Shown: positions 51,690 through 60,995 of the stretch, in pieces
Numbering within the stretch: position 1 is the first letter of the stretch
Layout of the letters: each line of letters starts with the position of its first letter
DNA from: Candidatus Omnitrophota bacterium
GTDB taxonomy: Bacteria > Hinthialibacterota > Hinthialibacteria > OLB16
Assembly (NCBI GenBank): GCA_020632575.1
Contig: JACKFH010000013.1
Coordinates: 1 to 64,000 of the forward strand
Length of the DNA: 64,000 nucleotides
Reading direction: 5' to 3'
Position numbers and translations under genes: made by a program
The notes under the pieces: generated by a model
Database searches by the model: none
What the model saw: the letters and a program-made list of their open reading frames with translations, nothing else
What the model was told of the DNA's origin: nothing

Positions 51690-52058
51690 TTGGAGATTTA
51701 TAAGAGTTTCACATTCGAGGCGGCGCACCTCTTGCCCAATGTGCCACCGGACCACAAATGCGCGAGGCTGCATGGGCACTCATTCCATGTTGAAATCCAT
51801 GTGACGGGTCCAGTCGATCCCCATGTCGGGTGGGTGATGGATTTTGGCGACATCAAGAAAGCCTTCAAGCCCATCCTTAACCGGCTCGATCATTATTATT
51901 TGAACGAGATCGAGGGTTTGGAGAACCCGACCAGCGAGAATGTGGCGAGGTGGATCTGGAGAGAACTCAAACCGGAACTTCCCGCGCTTTCGGCGGTTAC
52001 GATCCGTGAAACCTGCACCTCGGGATGTGTCTACCGGGGCGAGGATGAGGGAGAATGA
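51690..52058 (+). CDS. queD: 6-carboxy-5,6,7,8-tetrahydropterin synthase QueD
   Basis: The 122-residue protein is strongly similar to E. coli QueD. The zinc histidines lie in FTFEAAHLLP and LHGHSFHVE, the catalytic Cys in HKCARLHGH, and the C-terminal ETCTSGCVYRGE is conserved. It converts 7,8-dihydroneopterin triphosphate to 6-carboxytetrahydropterin in queuosine synthesis. I prefer the TTG at 51690 because AAGGA lies seven bases before it and the length then equals E. coli QueD. An ATG at 51657 has no ribosome-binding site. queG is also in the window. Confidence 0.93.
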   Translation: MEIYKSFTFEAAHLLPNVPPDHKCARLHGHSFHVEIHVTGPVDPHVGWVMDFGDIKKAFKPILNRLDHYYLNEIEGLENPTSENVARWIWRELKPELPALSAVTIRETCTSGCVYRGEDEGE

Positions 52059-52171
52059 AGATTGTCTTTCAGCTCGGAGATTGGTAGGGTGAAGAGGGAT
52101 TGTTCTATTGGACAGGCTCCCCGCCTCCGCTCGCGGCGAGGCGATTTTCTCACACGACAGGTAAATTGGGG

Positions 52172-53227
52172 ATGAATAGAACCGCGGAATCGCGTCTTGA
52201 AGTTCTCGTGATCGATGACGAACCCTCGATTCGCGAAATCATGATTGGAAATCTTAATGAAAGATTTCCAGCCTTCACCTTCCGTCAGGCCGAAAGCGGC
52301 AACACAGCTCTCACCCTTATCAACGAACGAGTCCCCGACCTGATTCTCATTGACCTCAGGATGCCTGGCCTCAATGGATTCACCTTGATTCGCCTCCTTC
52401 GCAATCGGGACCGGACGCGAGTGATTCCGATCATCGCGGTGTCGGCGCTGAACGATCGAGTGTCGGTTCAAAAGGCCTTGGAGGCCGGGGCGAATGATTA
52501 TTGCCTAAAGCCGATCGACTTCGAGCAACTGGGTAGAAAAATCCTGCGCATCTGCTCGCAATACCTGCGACGCGAGGATCTGAAGGTTCGGCACCGGAAT
52601 TCCCCTCGACGACGGATTGTCGGCGCCACCGCGGCGGTGATGCCGGTTTATTATCCGGAGAAGGAGGGGGTCTGGGTTTCCTCTCCCATGCCGCTGAAGG
52701 AGGGGGATCCCTTGTTATTCAACGGTCATCAGTTCTTTCGTGCTCTCCGTATCGAGCCAGAGGATCCCTATCTGTGGAGTCGAGTCGAGTTTTGTCGCCC
52801 CGAGGATGACTCGTATCGTCTCAAACTTTTGTTCGATAATCCGCCTCAGGAGTATGTGGAACAGCTTGAGGTTCTTAACAAATCCCGTCAACGGTTCCGG
52901 AGGTTTTTTGGAGGCGGGAACGAGCCGATCCATCTCGAATTCCCCTGTGAAATTCGTGACCTTTCGGGAGAGGGGTTAAGGTTGACCGGGCATCTCCCCT
53001 TCGAGGTGGGCTCCAGGGTTCATCTCGACCTCAAAGAGATCCTCAACCAGATCAACCTCCCCGCCTGGAACACAAAAATCGATGCTCGCATCCAGTGGTC
53101 GGAATCCCAGGATGGCCAAAAGGTGGCCGGGGTTCGTTTCCTCGATATGGAGGAGGACCTTCGGCAAGAACTGATGGTCTGGTGTCTGAGGAACCAGACG
53201 AACCCCTTCGCGCGGGCCACTTGGTGA
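52172..53227 (+). CDS. Response regulator with REC and C-terminal PilZ-like domain
   Basis: The 351-residue protein starts with a REC domain (VLVIDDEPSIREIM, phospho-Asp in LILIDLRMPGLNG, Lys in CLKPID). A basic linker with RRRIVG and a middle part of unclear fold follow. The last 90 residues resemble a PilZ domain (CEIRDLSGEGLRLTGHLPFE, VAGVRFLDM), but the RxxxR and DxSxxG c-di-GMP motifs are only partly matched. It may regulate surface motility or polysaccharide production. No histidine kinase is adjacent. The ATG at 52172 is preceded by AGG; further in-frame codons upstream look non-coding. Confidence 0.82.
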   Translation: MNRTAESRLEVLVIDDEPSIREIMIGNLNERFPAFTFRQAESGNTALTLINERVPDLILIDLRMPGLNGFTLIRLLRNRDRTRVIPIIAVSALNDRVSVQKALEAGANDYCLKPIDFEQLGRKILRICSQYLRREDLKVRHRNSPRRRIVGATAAVMPVYYPEKEGVWVSSPMPLKEGDPLLFNGHQFFRALRIEPEDPYLWSRVEFCRPEDDSYRLKLLFDNPPQEYVEQLEVLNKSRQRFRRFFGGGNEPIHLEFPCEIRDLSGEGLRLTGHLPFEVGSRVHLDLKEILNQINLPAWNTKIDARIQWSESQDGQKVAGVRFLDMEEDLRQELMVWCLRNQTNPFARATW

Positions 53228-53326
53228 AACCTTCTTATTGAATGTGGGGGATCCCCCCATACCCCATCCCGACCATTAACGATTATGATTGGTCTTTAAC
53301 CGCTAATCAGAAGGACGAGCAAAGCT

Positions 53327-55786
53327 GTGCCCAAAGATCCGATCTGTGGAATGGAAGTAAAGGAAACGACTCCTCATCAAGTCGAAAAGGACGGCGAAAC
53401 CTACTACTTTTGTTCGGCGGGTTGTCGCGAGAAGTTCCTGAATCAGGAGGAATCGCACCACCCGGAAGGGGAGAATTCCTGTTGTCATTCCACACCCCAA
53501 AACAAAGAAAATCATCCGCATTCTTCCACCTCAAAAAGGAAATCTAAGAAATACATATGCCCCATGTGCGAGGGGGTCGAGAGCGACGAACCGGGGGACT
53601 GCCCCAAGTGCGGGATGTCGCTCGAGCCCGCGAGCCCAGGAAGTGGGTCGAAGAAAACCATTTACACCTGTCCGATGCATCCGGAGGTGGAGCAAGAGGG
53701 TCCGGGATCCTGCCCGAAGTGCGGGATGGACCTGGAACCGAAAACTGTCCAAGCCACAGAGGAAGACGATGGCGAGTTGAAATCGATGACCCATCGTTTG
53801 TGGTTGGCGACCGCGCTTGGCCTTCCGGTCTTTCTTCTGGCGATGCTCCCGATGGTCGGCGTTCCGGTCGACCGTTGGGTGGGGGGCCATTCCATTTCCA
53901 AATGGATTCAATTCGCACTCGCGACCCCTGTGGTCCTCTGGGCGGGATGGCCTTTTTTCCAAAGAGGTTGGCGGTCCATCGTCACCTGGAATCTGAATAT
54001 GTTCACCCTGATCGCGATCGGCGTAGGGGCGGCCTATTTCTACAGCGCCTTTGGGGTTCTTCTCCCTGACCTGATCCCCGATTCGTTCAAACACCATGGC
54101 GAGGTTCCGGTTTATTTCGAGGCCGCCGCGATGATTGTCGCGCTGGTGCTTCTTGGGCAGGTGCTTGAACTGAAGGCGAGGAAGCGGACAGGGAACGCGA
54201 TTCGTGAATTGCTGGAACTCGCTCCTCCGACTGCCCGAGTGATTCGCAACGGCGAAGAGACCGAGGTGTCGATTGATGAGGTGAAGGAGGGTGAAACGTT
54301 GAGGGTCCGACCGGGGGAAAAGATCCCGGTCGATGGCTCGATCGCCTCGGGTAAAAGCACGATCGACGAGTCCATGATCACAGGTGAGCCGACTCCCGTG
54401 AACAAGGGGGAAGGGGATTCGGTCATCGGGGGAACGGTCAACCAAACCGGTTCGTTCGAAATGACCGCAGAAAAGGTGGGCGAGGACACCGTCCTATCAC
54501 AAATCGTCAACATGGTCGCCGAGGCGCAGCGCAGTCGGGCGCCCATTCAACGAGTCGCCGACACAGTCGCTGGGTATTTTGTCCCGGCGGTGGTCCTGGC
54601 CGCGGCGATCACCTTCGTGGCATGGGCCCTCTTTTCACCCGCCGAGCCAAGGCTTGCGTACGCCTTGGTCAACTCGGTGGCGGTGCTGATCGTCGCCTGC
54701 CCATGCGCGCTGGGGCTGGCCACGCCGATGTCCATCATGGTGGGAGTGGGACGTGGAGCGAAAGAAGGGGTTTTGATTAAAGAGGCGCAGGTCCTCGAAA
54801 TCCTGGAGGAGGTCGACACGATTGTGGTCGACAAGACTGGAACGCTGACCGAGGGGAGACCGAAACTGACCGAGTTGGTTCCTGCTGGGGATTTTTCCGA
54901 GGAGGCGCTCCTCAAATCGTCGGCGGCGGTTGAGCAGAATAGCGAGCACCCCTTGGGACGAGCGTTGGTCGAGGGAGCCAGAGAGAGGGAGATCGACCTC
55001 CCGAAGGTGGGTGATTTCGACTCGACCACTGGAGGCGGGGTCGAGGGAAACGTCGAGGAGAAACGGGTCCTCGTGGGGAAGAAAGGGTTCCTCGAGGAGA
55101 ATGGAATCGAAGGCTTAAGTGAGTCAGATGAAAAAGCCGAAGATCTCCAAGGCGAGGGTCGAACTGTGATGTATGTCGCGATCGACGGCGCCTTCGCGGG
55201 GCTCCTCGCGGTGGCCGATCCGATCAAGGAATCGACCGAAGAAGCGATCAAAGCGCTTCACGATCTCGGGATAAAAGTCATGATGGTGACCGGCGACAAT
55301 GAAAAGACCGCGAGCGCGGTCGCCAAGAAATTGAACATCGACCGGGTCGAGGCGGGAGTGAGTCCCCAGGACAAGAACGAACGGGTCAAGGCGCTCAAGA
55401 AGGAGGGTCGAAAAGTCGCGATGGCCGGGGATGGGATCAACGACGCTCCCGCACTGGCCGAGGCCGATGTTGGAATCGCTATGGGAACCGGAACCGATGT
55501 GGCGATCGAAAGCGCTGGCGTGACATTGGTGAAAGGTGACCTTCGGGGGATTTTGAAAGCGGTTCAGTTGAGCCGTCGGACAATGCGAAACATCCGGCAA
55601 AATCTCTTCTTCGCTTTCTTTTATAATACCGTCGGGATACCGATCGCTGCAGGAGTCTTGGTTCCGTTCCTCGGACTCGCATGGTTGCTCAACCCGATGA
55701 TCGCGGGTGCGGCTATGTCCATGAGTTCCGTATCAGTGATCGGAAACGCTCTTCGATTAAGAACGGTGAAACTGACAAAGGAGTGA
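53327..55786 (+). CDS. copA: Copper-exporting P1B-type ATPase with YHS and two heavy-metal-binding domains
   Basis: The 819-residue ATPase has an unusual N-terminus: a YHS domain (residues 1-48, DPICGMEV and YYFCSAGCREKF), a His/Cys-rich linker, and two heavy-metal-binding domains (76-101 and 112-138; CPMCEG and CPMHPE, each with CPKCGM). The core has the transport motif CPCALGLATP, the phosphorylation motif DKTGTLT, TGEP and GDGINDAPAL. CPC plus this N-terminus indicates Cu(I) or Ag(I) export. In this position it may support copper supply or detoxification, which a copper-rich oxidase would need. The start is a GTG with AAGGACGAG upstream. Confidence 0.93.
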   Translation: MPKDPICGMEVKETTPHQVEKDGETYYFCSAGCREKFLNQEESHHPEGENSCCHSTPQNKENHPHSSTSKRKSKKYICPMCEGVESDEPGDCPKCGMSLEPASPGSGSKKTIYTCPMHPEVEQEGPGSCPKCGMDLEPKTVQATEEDDGELKSMTHRLWLATALGLPVFLLAMLPMVGVPVDRWVGGHSISKWIQFALATPVVLWAGWPFFQRGWRSIVTWNLNMFTLIAIGVGAAYFYSAFGVLLPDLIPDSFKHHGEVPVYFEAAAMIVALVLLGQVLELKARKRTGNAIRELLELAPPTARVIRNGEETEVSIDEVKEGETLRVRPGEKIPVDGSIASGKSTIDESMITGEPTPVNKGEGDSVIGGTVNQTGSFEMTAEKVGEDTVLSQIVNMVAEAQRSRAPIQRVADTVAGYFVPAVVLAAAITFVAWALFSPAEPRLAYALVNSVAVLIVACPCALGLATPMSIMVGVGRGAKEGVLIKEAQVLEILEEVDTIVVDKTGTLTEGRPKLTELVPAGDFSEEALLKSSAAVEQNSEHPLGRALVEGAREREIDLPKVGDFDSTTGGGVEGNVEEKRVLVGKKGFLEENGIEGLSESDEKAEDLQGEGRTVMYVAIDGAFAGLLAVADPIKESTEEAIKALHDLGIKVMMVTGDNEKTASAVAKKLNIDRVEAGVSPQDKNERVKALKKEGRKVAMAGDGINDAPALAEADVGIAMGTGTDVAIESAGVTLVKGDLRGILKAVQLSRRTMRNIRQNLFFAFFYNTVGIPIAAGVLVPFLGLAWLLNPMIAGAAMSMSSVSVIGNALRLRTVKLTKE

Positions 55787-55843
55787 TCCCGCGGCCCTGC
55801 ATGGAAGCCGGGTCGAGTGATCTGGGTTCCGCCGGAATCCCCA

Positions 55844-56782
55844 TCAGTCATCCTCTTTTTCCATTAACTTCTTTATCTCCTGTAGTTCTTTCTTTCTCGC
55901 CTTGCTTACCTCGGGAAACTTCAAATCGAGTCCTTCCAAAGTCCGGCAGATCGTCTCCGAGACCGCCAGGCGCATGAACCATTTGTGGTCCGCGGGGATG
56001 ACAAACCAGGGCGCCCAAGGGGTGCTTGTGTTGTTGAGCATATCCTCGATGGCGCTTTGGTAGTCCTCCCAAAAGCCACGTTCCTTATAGTCGGCGATTG
56101 AAAATTTCCAGTTCTTGTCGGGTTCGTTGATTCGATCGAGGAACCGTTCTTTCTGCTCCTCCTTGGAGACGTTCAGGAAGAATTTAAGGATCACCGTTCC
56201 ATTCTCGACCAACCTCTTCTCGAAGGCGTTGATCTGATCGAACCGTCGCTCCCAGATATCCTTCCCGCTTGCTTCGGGCGGGAGTTTCTGTCCCTGCAAA
56301 TACTCTGGGTGAACTCTCACCACCAGGACCTCCTCATAGTGGGAGCGATTGAAGATGCCGATCATCCCGCGCGCGGGCAGAGCCTTCGCGATTCGCCAGA
56401 GATAATCATGGTCCAATTCCTCCGCGGAGGGAGCCTTGAAACTGGTGACATGGCAACCCTGTGGATTCACTCCGGACATGACGTGACGAATGGTTCCATC
56501 CTTGCCGGCCGCGTCCATGGCTTGGAAGACCAGGAGGAGGGAGTAGGAGTCCTGAGCGTAGAGTTTCTCCTGGAGGTCCGAGAGACGATTGACATTTTCC
56601 TCCACATGGTCGCGAGCAGCGTCCTTGTCCTTGTAACCGTCGGTGAAATCGGGATCGTAATCTTTCTTCAGCGAAATTTTTTTGCCGGGCGGGACTAGGA
56701 CCTTTTTGAGTTTGAACTCCAAACGATCCTTGCCGCCGATTTTGATGGTCACCTTTTGGTCCGGATCGATTTTCCGTCTCAT
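55844..56782 (-). CDS. ppk2: Polyphosphate kinase 2 family protein
   Basis: The 312-residue protein matches PPK2 (polyphosphate:nucleotide phosphotransferase). The Walker A is in FQAMDAAGKDGTI, followed by GVNPQGCHVTSFKAP, the lid region FNRSHYEEVLVVRVHP and IPADHKWFMRLAVSE. It would make nucleoside di- or triphosphates from polyphosphate, or the reverse. The ATG at 56782 has GAGGAGG six bases upstream, so the in-frame ATG at 56821 is rejected. It converges on the copper ATPase gene. Confidence 0.94.
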   Translation of the reverse strand: MRRKIDPDQKVTIKIGGKDRLEFKLKKVLVPPGKKISLKKDYDPDFTDGYKDKDAARDHVEENVNRLSDLQEKLYAQDSYSLLLVFQAMDAAGKDGTIRHVMSGVNPQGCHVTSFKAPSAEELDHDYLWRIAKALPARGMIGIFNRSHYEEVLVVRVHPEYLQGQKLPPEASGKDIWERRFDQINAFEKRLVENGTVILKFFLNVSKEEQKERFLDRINEPDKNWKFSIADYKERGFWEDYQSAIEDMLNNTSTPWAPWFVIPADHKWFMRLAVSETICRTLEGLDLKFPEVSKARKKELQEIKKLMEKEDD

Positions 56783-57016
56783 CGAAATCCTCCTCACTCG
56801 AAATGTCGTGGTGCATTTCACTCAACTCAAGTCGTTCAAGACTAGACCTGTTTCCGTCGTTTTCAAAGGCATAAATGGTATCGGAACTCGCAAAAAGTTG
56901 GTTAGGGAAGCTGACAAGACGCAGAAGGATCTTCCATCGGAACGCCCCCCTCCGTTGATTCGATGACCTCCCCGGCTTATCCTCTCTCTCAATCAGGGGG
57001 GAGGATTTTTGAGCGC

Positions 57017-58309
57017 ATGGATTCCATTCTAGTTGAAAAGAGCCCGCCGCTTTCCGGCGAGGTTCGCATTAGCGGGGCGAAGAACGCGGCCCTGCCCATC
57101 ATCGCCGCCACGCTTCTTTGCGATTCGCCGGTGACACTCAATAACATTCCCAATCTCGCGGACATCTCCGCGATGGAGAGACTGCTCTGCAGCATGGGTC
57201 TGGAAACCCGCTACGAACGCGAGGAAGGAACCCTTCAAATCGACCCGAGCCGAGTTCGTTGGCTGGAGGCCCCCTATGATCTTGTCCGAAAGATGCGGGC
57301 CTCCTTCTTCGTGTTGGGACCGTTGGTGGGAAAATACCGTGAGGCTAAAGTCTCCATGCCCGGCGGCTGCGCTATTGGGGCGCGGCCAGTCAACATCCAC
57401 TTGAAAGCTTTGGAGGCGTTGAACATCGAGTTGGAAGTCGAGCATGGTTATGTCGTGGCGGATGGTTCGGCGATGAAGGGAGGGCGAGTGCACCTCGACT
57501 TCCCGAGCGTCGGGGCCACCGAGAACGCTCTTTGCGCGGCTGTTCGCGCTCCCGGGGAGACAGTGATCGAAAACGCCGCGCGCGAGCCGGAGGTGACCGA
57601 CCTCGCCGATTTTCTCGCTGCCGCTGGAGCGAAAATCGAGGGCCAAGGGAGTTCCACCATTCACATCCAGGGAGTCGATCAACTCTCGGTCGATTCCTAC
57701 GCCATCATTCCCGATCGAATCGAGGCGGGAACCTATCTCGCCGCCGCGGCTCTGACTGGAGGGACGGTCCAGGCCACTCATTGCCGTGAGAAGGACCTGA
57801 CCGCATTCCTTGCCGATCTCGAGAGCGCGGGCTGCCAAACCCGGATCGAACCCAATGGGGGCGGTCTCGACAACATCACCGTCTCTCGTCCCGGTCCAAT
57901 CGAGGCGGTCAGCGAAATTGTCACCCTTCCCCACCCCGGTTTTCCGACCGACTTGCAGGCTCAGATGATGGCGCTGCTCTGTCTGGCCGAGGGTACTTCG
58001 ATCATCAAAGAGACTATTTTCGAGAACCGTTTCATGCACGTTTCGGAGCTCAACCGGATGGGCGCGGATATTCGAGTCGAAGGAAACTCCGCGATTGTCC
58101 GCGGAGTCGATTCTCTTTCCGGATCGCCGGTCATGGCTAGCGATCTTAGGGCCTCCGCCGCACTGCTCATCGCCGGCTTGGTCGCCGAAGGAAAGACCGA
58201 GGTGCTGCGGGTTTACCACTTGGATCGCGGTTACGAAAAGATCGAGGAAAAGTTCTCGGGCTTGGGCGCGAGAATCGAACGCGTCAAACCCGCCCCACGA
58301 TCCGCATAG
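57017..58309 (+). CDS. murA: UDP-N-acetylglucosamine 1-carboxyvinyltransferase MurA
   Basis: The 430-residue enzyme catalyses the first committed step of peptidoglycan synthesis, adding enolpyruvate to UDP-GlcNAc. GEVRISGAKNAALPIIAA and the active-site loop MPGGCAIGARPVN, with catalytic Cys118, are conserved. This Cys is the fosfomycin target. LPHPGFPTDLQAQMMA and ENRFMHVSELNRMGA are also typical. The ATG at 57017 matches the family N-terminus; an in-frame ATG at 56963 has no homology and no ribosome-binding site. It presumably heads a unit with the 259-residue protein. Confidence 0.96.
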   Translation: MDSILVEKSPPLSGEVRISGAKNAALPIIAATLLCDSPVTLNNIPNLADISAMERLLCSMGLETRYEREEGTLQIDPSRVRWLEAPYDLVRKMRASFFVLGPLVGKYREAKVSMPGGCAIGARPVNIHLKALEALNIELEVEHGYVVADGSAMKGGRVHLDFPSVGATENALCAAVRAPGETVIENAAREPEVTDLADFLAAAGAKIEGQGSSTIHIQGVDQLSVDSYAIIPDRIEAGTYLAAAALTGGTVQATHCREKDLTAFLADLESAGCQTRIEPNGGGLDNITVSRPGPIEAVSEIVTLPHPGFPTDLQAQMMALLCLAEGTSIIKETIFENRFMHVSELNRMGADIRVEGNSAIVRGVDSLSGSPVMASDLRASAALLIAGLVAEGKTEVLRVYHLDRGYEKIEEKFSGLGARIERVKPAPRSA

Positions 58310-58320
58310 GAGGTCGCAAT

Positions 58321-59100
58321 GTGAAACTTCGAGATATCGGATGGATTTGGGAGGGGCAAGGACTCGATCCCGGAGTCTTTCCCTCGATCTTCGGTGTCGG
58401 CGAGGGCGCCGAATACTTCGGTCTCGATCGCGTTCAATTCATGTTCCATCCCAACAACGACCTCGCGATGCGAAAGCTTTCGGATAAAAAGGAGGTCGTC
58501 TGCGATATCTCCAAATGGAAGTTTTACAACCCGCCTCAAGGAGGGACCGCTCATCAGGTCGACAGCAGCCTGGAGTCGGTCGCCCGCGAGGCCGAAAATG
58601 TCAGCCGACTTTCGACCAACTATCCCAACATAACCGGAGCCATCCATGACGACATGAAGGGCCTGGTCGAGAAATCCAAGATCTCGGTGAATCAATACGG
58701 GAAGATTTACGACGCACTCAAAAAGCACAACCCGAATCTGAAACTCTGGTCGGTCGTTTACACCCACGAACTCGATGCCGAGGTCTGGGCGGGTTTCACT
58801 CCCTTCATGGATATCATCAACCTTTGGGTCTGGAAATCCGAGGACCTGGTGAACCTGGAGGAGGATCTCGACCATTGCCGGATGATTTTTCCGGACAAGC
58901 CGATCAACCTGGGTTGTTACCTCCGCGACTACACCCTGGTGGCGCCGGTCCCCATGGACCGACTAAAGCATCAATGGGACTGTGTCTTGCGATTCGCCAA
59001 CGAGGGGCTGATCGACGGTTACTCCATCCTGGCCGCGGTCCTAATCGACGGTCACCAGGAGCAAGCCAACTGGGTTCGAGATTTCATCGCCGCACACTGA
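58321..59100 (+). CDS. Unrecognised protein, possible TIM-barrel fold
   Basis: The 259-residue protein begins at a GTG with a perfect GGAGGT six bases upstream, 11 bases after murA. It lacks a signal peptide and transmembrane segments. Alternating strand-helix stretches such as NITGAIHDDMKGL, LKLWSVVYTHELDAEVW, DIINLWVWKSEDL and PINLGCYLRDYTLVAPVPM suggest a TIM-barrel of the glycosidase type. Acidic residues at strand ends could be catalytic. I cannot assign a family. Coupling to murA may reflect operon convenience rather than a wall function. Confidence 0.75.
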   Translation: MKLRDIGWIWEGQGLDPGVFPSIFGVGEGAEYFGLDRVQFMFHPNNDLAMRKLSDKKEVVCDISKWKFYNPPQGGTAHQVDSSLESVAREAENVSRLSTNYPNITGAIHDDMKGLVEKSKISVNQYGKIYDALKKHNPNLKLWSVVYTHELDAEVWAGFTPFMDIINLWVWKSEDLVNLEEDLDHCRMIFPDKPINLGCYLRDYTLVAPVPMDRLKHQWDCVLRFANEGLIDGYSILAAVLIDGHQEQANWVRDFIAAH

Positions 59101-59112
59101 CGTATTAGCTCC

Positions 59113-60990
59113 TCACCCCTCCCTCATTAAATGCCTTGCCCACCATCGATCAGGAAGATCCCAGAGCCAACAAACCAATAGGGCGGCCAAGCTCAATGGC
59201 TGCAGAATCCACCGGGCCTCGTAGCGAACCCAGGCAACGTTGATGGAGGTCCCAAAAACAATTGTCTTCCCTTCGTAATCTCTGGCCCAACTGGCCACAT
59301 CCCAGACCGTGTAAGCGATCACGAGGACGCCTATCAAGGTGAGAATCATTTTCCCGCCATGAGTGGGGAGAATACCTCGCTTGCCCAATTCGATACACGC
59401 CGCGCCCAACATGCAGAACAGTCCGACTGGAATGGCCACATAGAAGATCAATGTCGATGAGTCTTTGAGTGGAGAAGATGTGGAGGCCACTGCGGAGTAG
59501 ACAGCGGTTGAAATGAAACCGATTACAAAGACCAGCAGAAACCCCGCGGTGAGCACCGGAGTCAACCCGCGTTTCGCGTACACCCCACCAGCGAGAGCAA
59601 GTAGAGTCCCTAGTGGGATGAACGCCATAATGTGAACCATAAAAAGAAAGTCGCTGATTGGACTGGCTTCGGAATATTGATTGGAATAACCGACTAAGAG
59701 AGTGAGGAGCCAGACGCCTAGAGGCGCGCTCCAGCTGATGACGAAGACTTTGAGAGTGAATGCCAGGAGGAAGAGCCATCGGCGTAAAAAGATTTCACGG
59801 AATCGACAGGGGACCGAGAGAAGCAAGGGGGAGGAATTCCTGGCTCTCTCACCAGAGAGGGACAGGAGCCCCAGTCCAAAACACAAAATCGCGGGGATCG
59901 GTGTGAGAAGAAAGAGCAAGATATAATAAATCTCGTTATCGAAATTCCCCTGCATCGCGGCGATCAGAGCCAGGAAGAGCAGGAATCCCAAGGAGGTGAC
60001 GCCTACTCCATAGCGCCTCATCAAATCTCTTCCGCCCATGGAATGGATGACTCGCTTCTCTAAATCGAAAAAGGCTCCGACCCCATCGGCGCATGACGGA
60101 CGGTTCGGGGGCTGCGCTGTACGAGTCTTCGTCCTTTTTTTAGGGGCCAACTCTTCCACATTGGCGGCCACCTCGAGATGCTTCCAATTCCGAGATGCAA
60201 CCCCAAACAAAACGACCTGCAGCACAAGGTGACAGACCCATAGGAGAGCGCCAGGGACACCTGGAACCCATGTCAGGATCCAGCGTAAGGGCGAGTCCCC
60301 TCCCGCCATGTTCCCGGAGACAAACTCGTTCGAGAAAATGAGAGGGATCGGAGTGAAGGCATAGATGGGCAGGAAGAACCATGCGGGCGAGGCGACTCTC
60401 GAGTTTTGAAACACGACCTCGATCATAAAGCCCGCCAGAAAAAGCCCGATCAAAACTCCGATGGTTCCCCCGATCGCTCTCCCGCTGGATTTCGCCTTGG
60501 CGCTCCAGGCCATTCCGATCAAAACACAAGTGTTCACCCAAATGCCAAGGCCGATCAGCTGATGAGAGAGTTCGCCAGGGCCCATGCCACCGGTCAGGAA
60601 GATGATCGAGAAGATGGGAAGCAAACCGAAAAGGAGCAGCCACTCGACAGAGAGCGGAGTGAACATCTTTTGGAAGATGAGCGATATCCCGGATGTTGGC
60701 GCCGTCCTCAAAATCTCCTGGGTCTTCTGTTCCCGCTCGCTGACAATGGTGACGGCCGCGATCATCGCGGCGTGAACTCCCAACCCAAGGTAAAGCCACC
60801 CAACGGTGCTTTGGAACAAGTTGCGGGCGATCTGATCGCGGTTCAGGTAGGAATAGCTGCCTGATTTCCAATCCTGAAAAAAAGTCGCGATGGTGAATAT
60901 CAGCAACCCATAGAGAAGGAGACAAAAAAGGAACGTCGAGGGCCTGCGAAGGATGTTCTGGATCTCACGACGAAGGATCGGGAAGTCCAT
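59113..60990 (-). CDS. ABC-2-type permease-like membrane protein, paralogue 1
   Basis: The 625-residue protein has about 12 transmembrane segments in two similar halves. Each half has an ABC-2 permease loop, SEREQKTQEILRTAPTSG near residue 85 and SGERARNSSPLLLSVPCRF near residue 355. It begins MDFPILRREIQNIL, a shared start with its upstream paralogue. The ATG at 60990 follows the upstream stop by five bases, with GGGAG straddling that stop, so translation is probably coupled. It needs an ATPase partner; none is adjacent. Confidence 0.78.
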   Translation of the reverse strand: MDFPILRREIQNILRRPSTFLFCLLLYGLLIFTIATFFQDWKSGSYSYLNRDQIARNLFQSTVGWLYLGLGVHAAMIAAVTIVSEREQKTQEILRTAPTSGISLIFQKMFTPLSVEWLLLFGLLPIFSIIFLTGGMGPGELSHQLIGLGIWVNTCVLIGMAWSAKAKSSGRAIGGTIGVLIGLFLAGFMIEVVFQNSRVASPAWFFLPIYAFTPIPLIFSNEFVSGNMAGGDSPLRWILTWVPGVPGALLWVCHLVLQVVLFGVASRNWKHLEVAANVEELAPKKRTKTRTAQPPNRPSCADGVGAFFDLEKRVIHSMGGRDLMRRYGVGVTSLGFLLFLALIAAMQGNFDNEIYYILLFLLTPIPAILCFGLGLLSLSGERARNSSPLLLSVPCRFREIFLRRWLFLLAFTLKVFVISWSAPLGVWLLTLLVGYSNQYSEASPISDFLFMVHIMAFIPLGTLLALAGGVYAKRGLTPVLTAGFLLVFVIGFISTAVYSAVASTSSPLKDSSTLIFYVAIPVGLFCMLGAACIELGKRGILPTHGGKMILTLIGVLVIAYTVWDVASWARDYEGKTIVFGTSINVAWVRYEARWILQPLSLAALLVCWLWDLPDRWWARHLMREG

Positions 60991-60995
60991 CACGG

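Noticed and set aside
53246..53257. GGGGGATCCCCC palindrome upstream of the copper ATPase
   Set aside because: It is a 12-bp loopless palindrome with no T tract and no second copy seen; it may be chance.
56963..57016. Upstream in-frame start for murA
   Set aside because: The added residues do not match the MurA N-terminus and no ribosome-binding site precedes the ATG.
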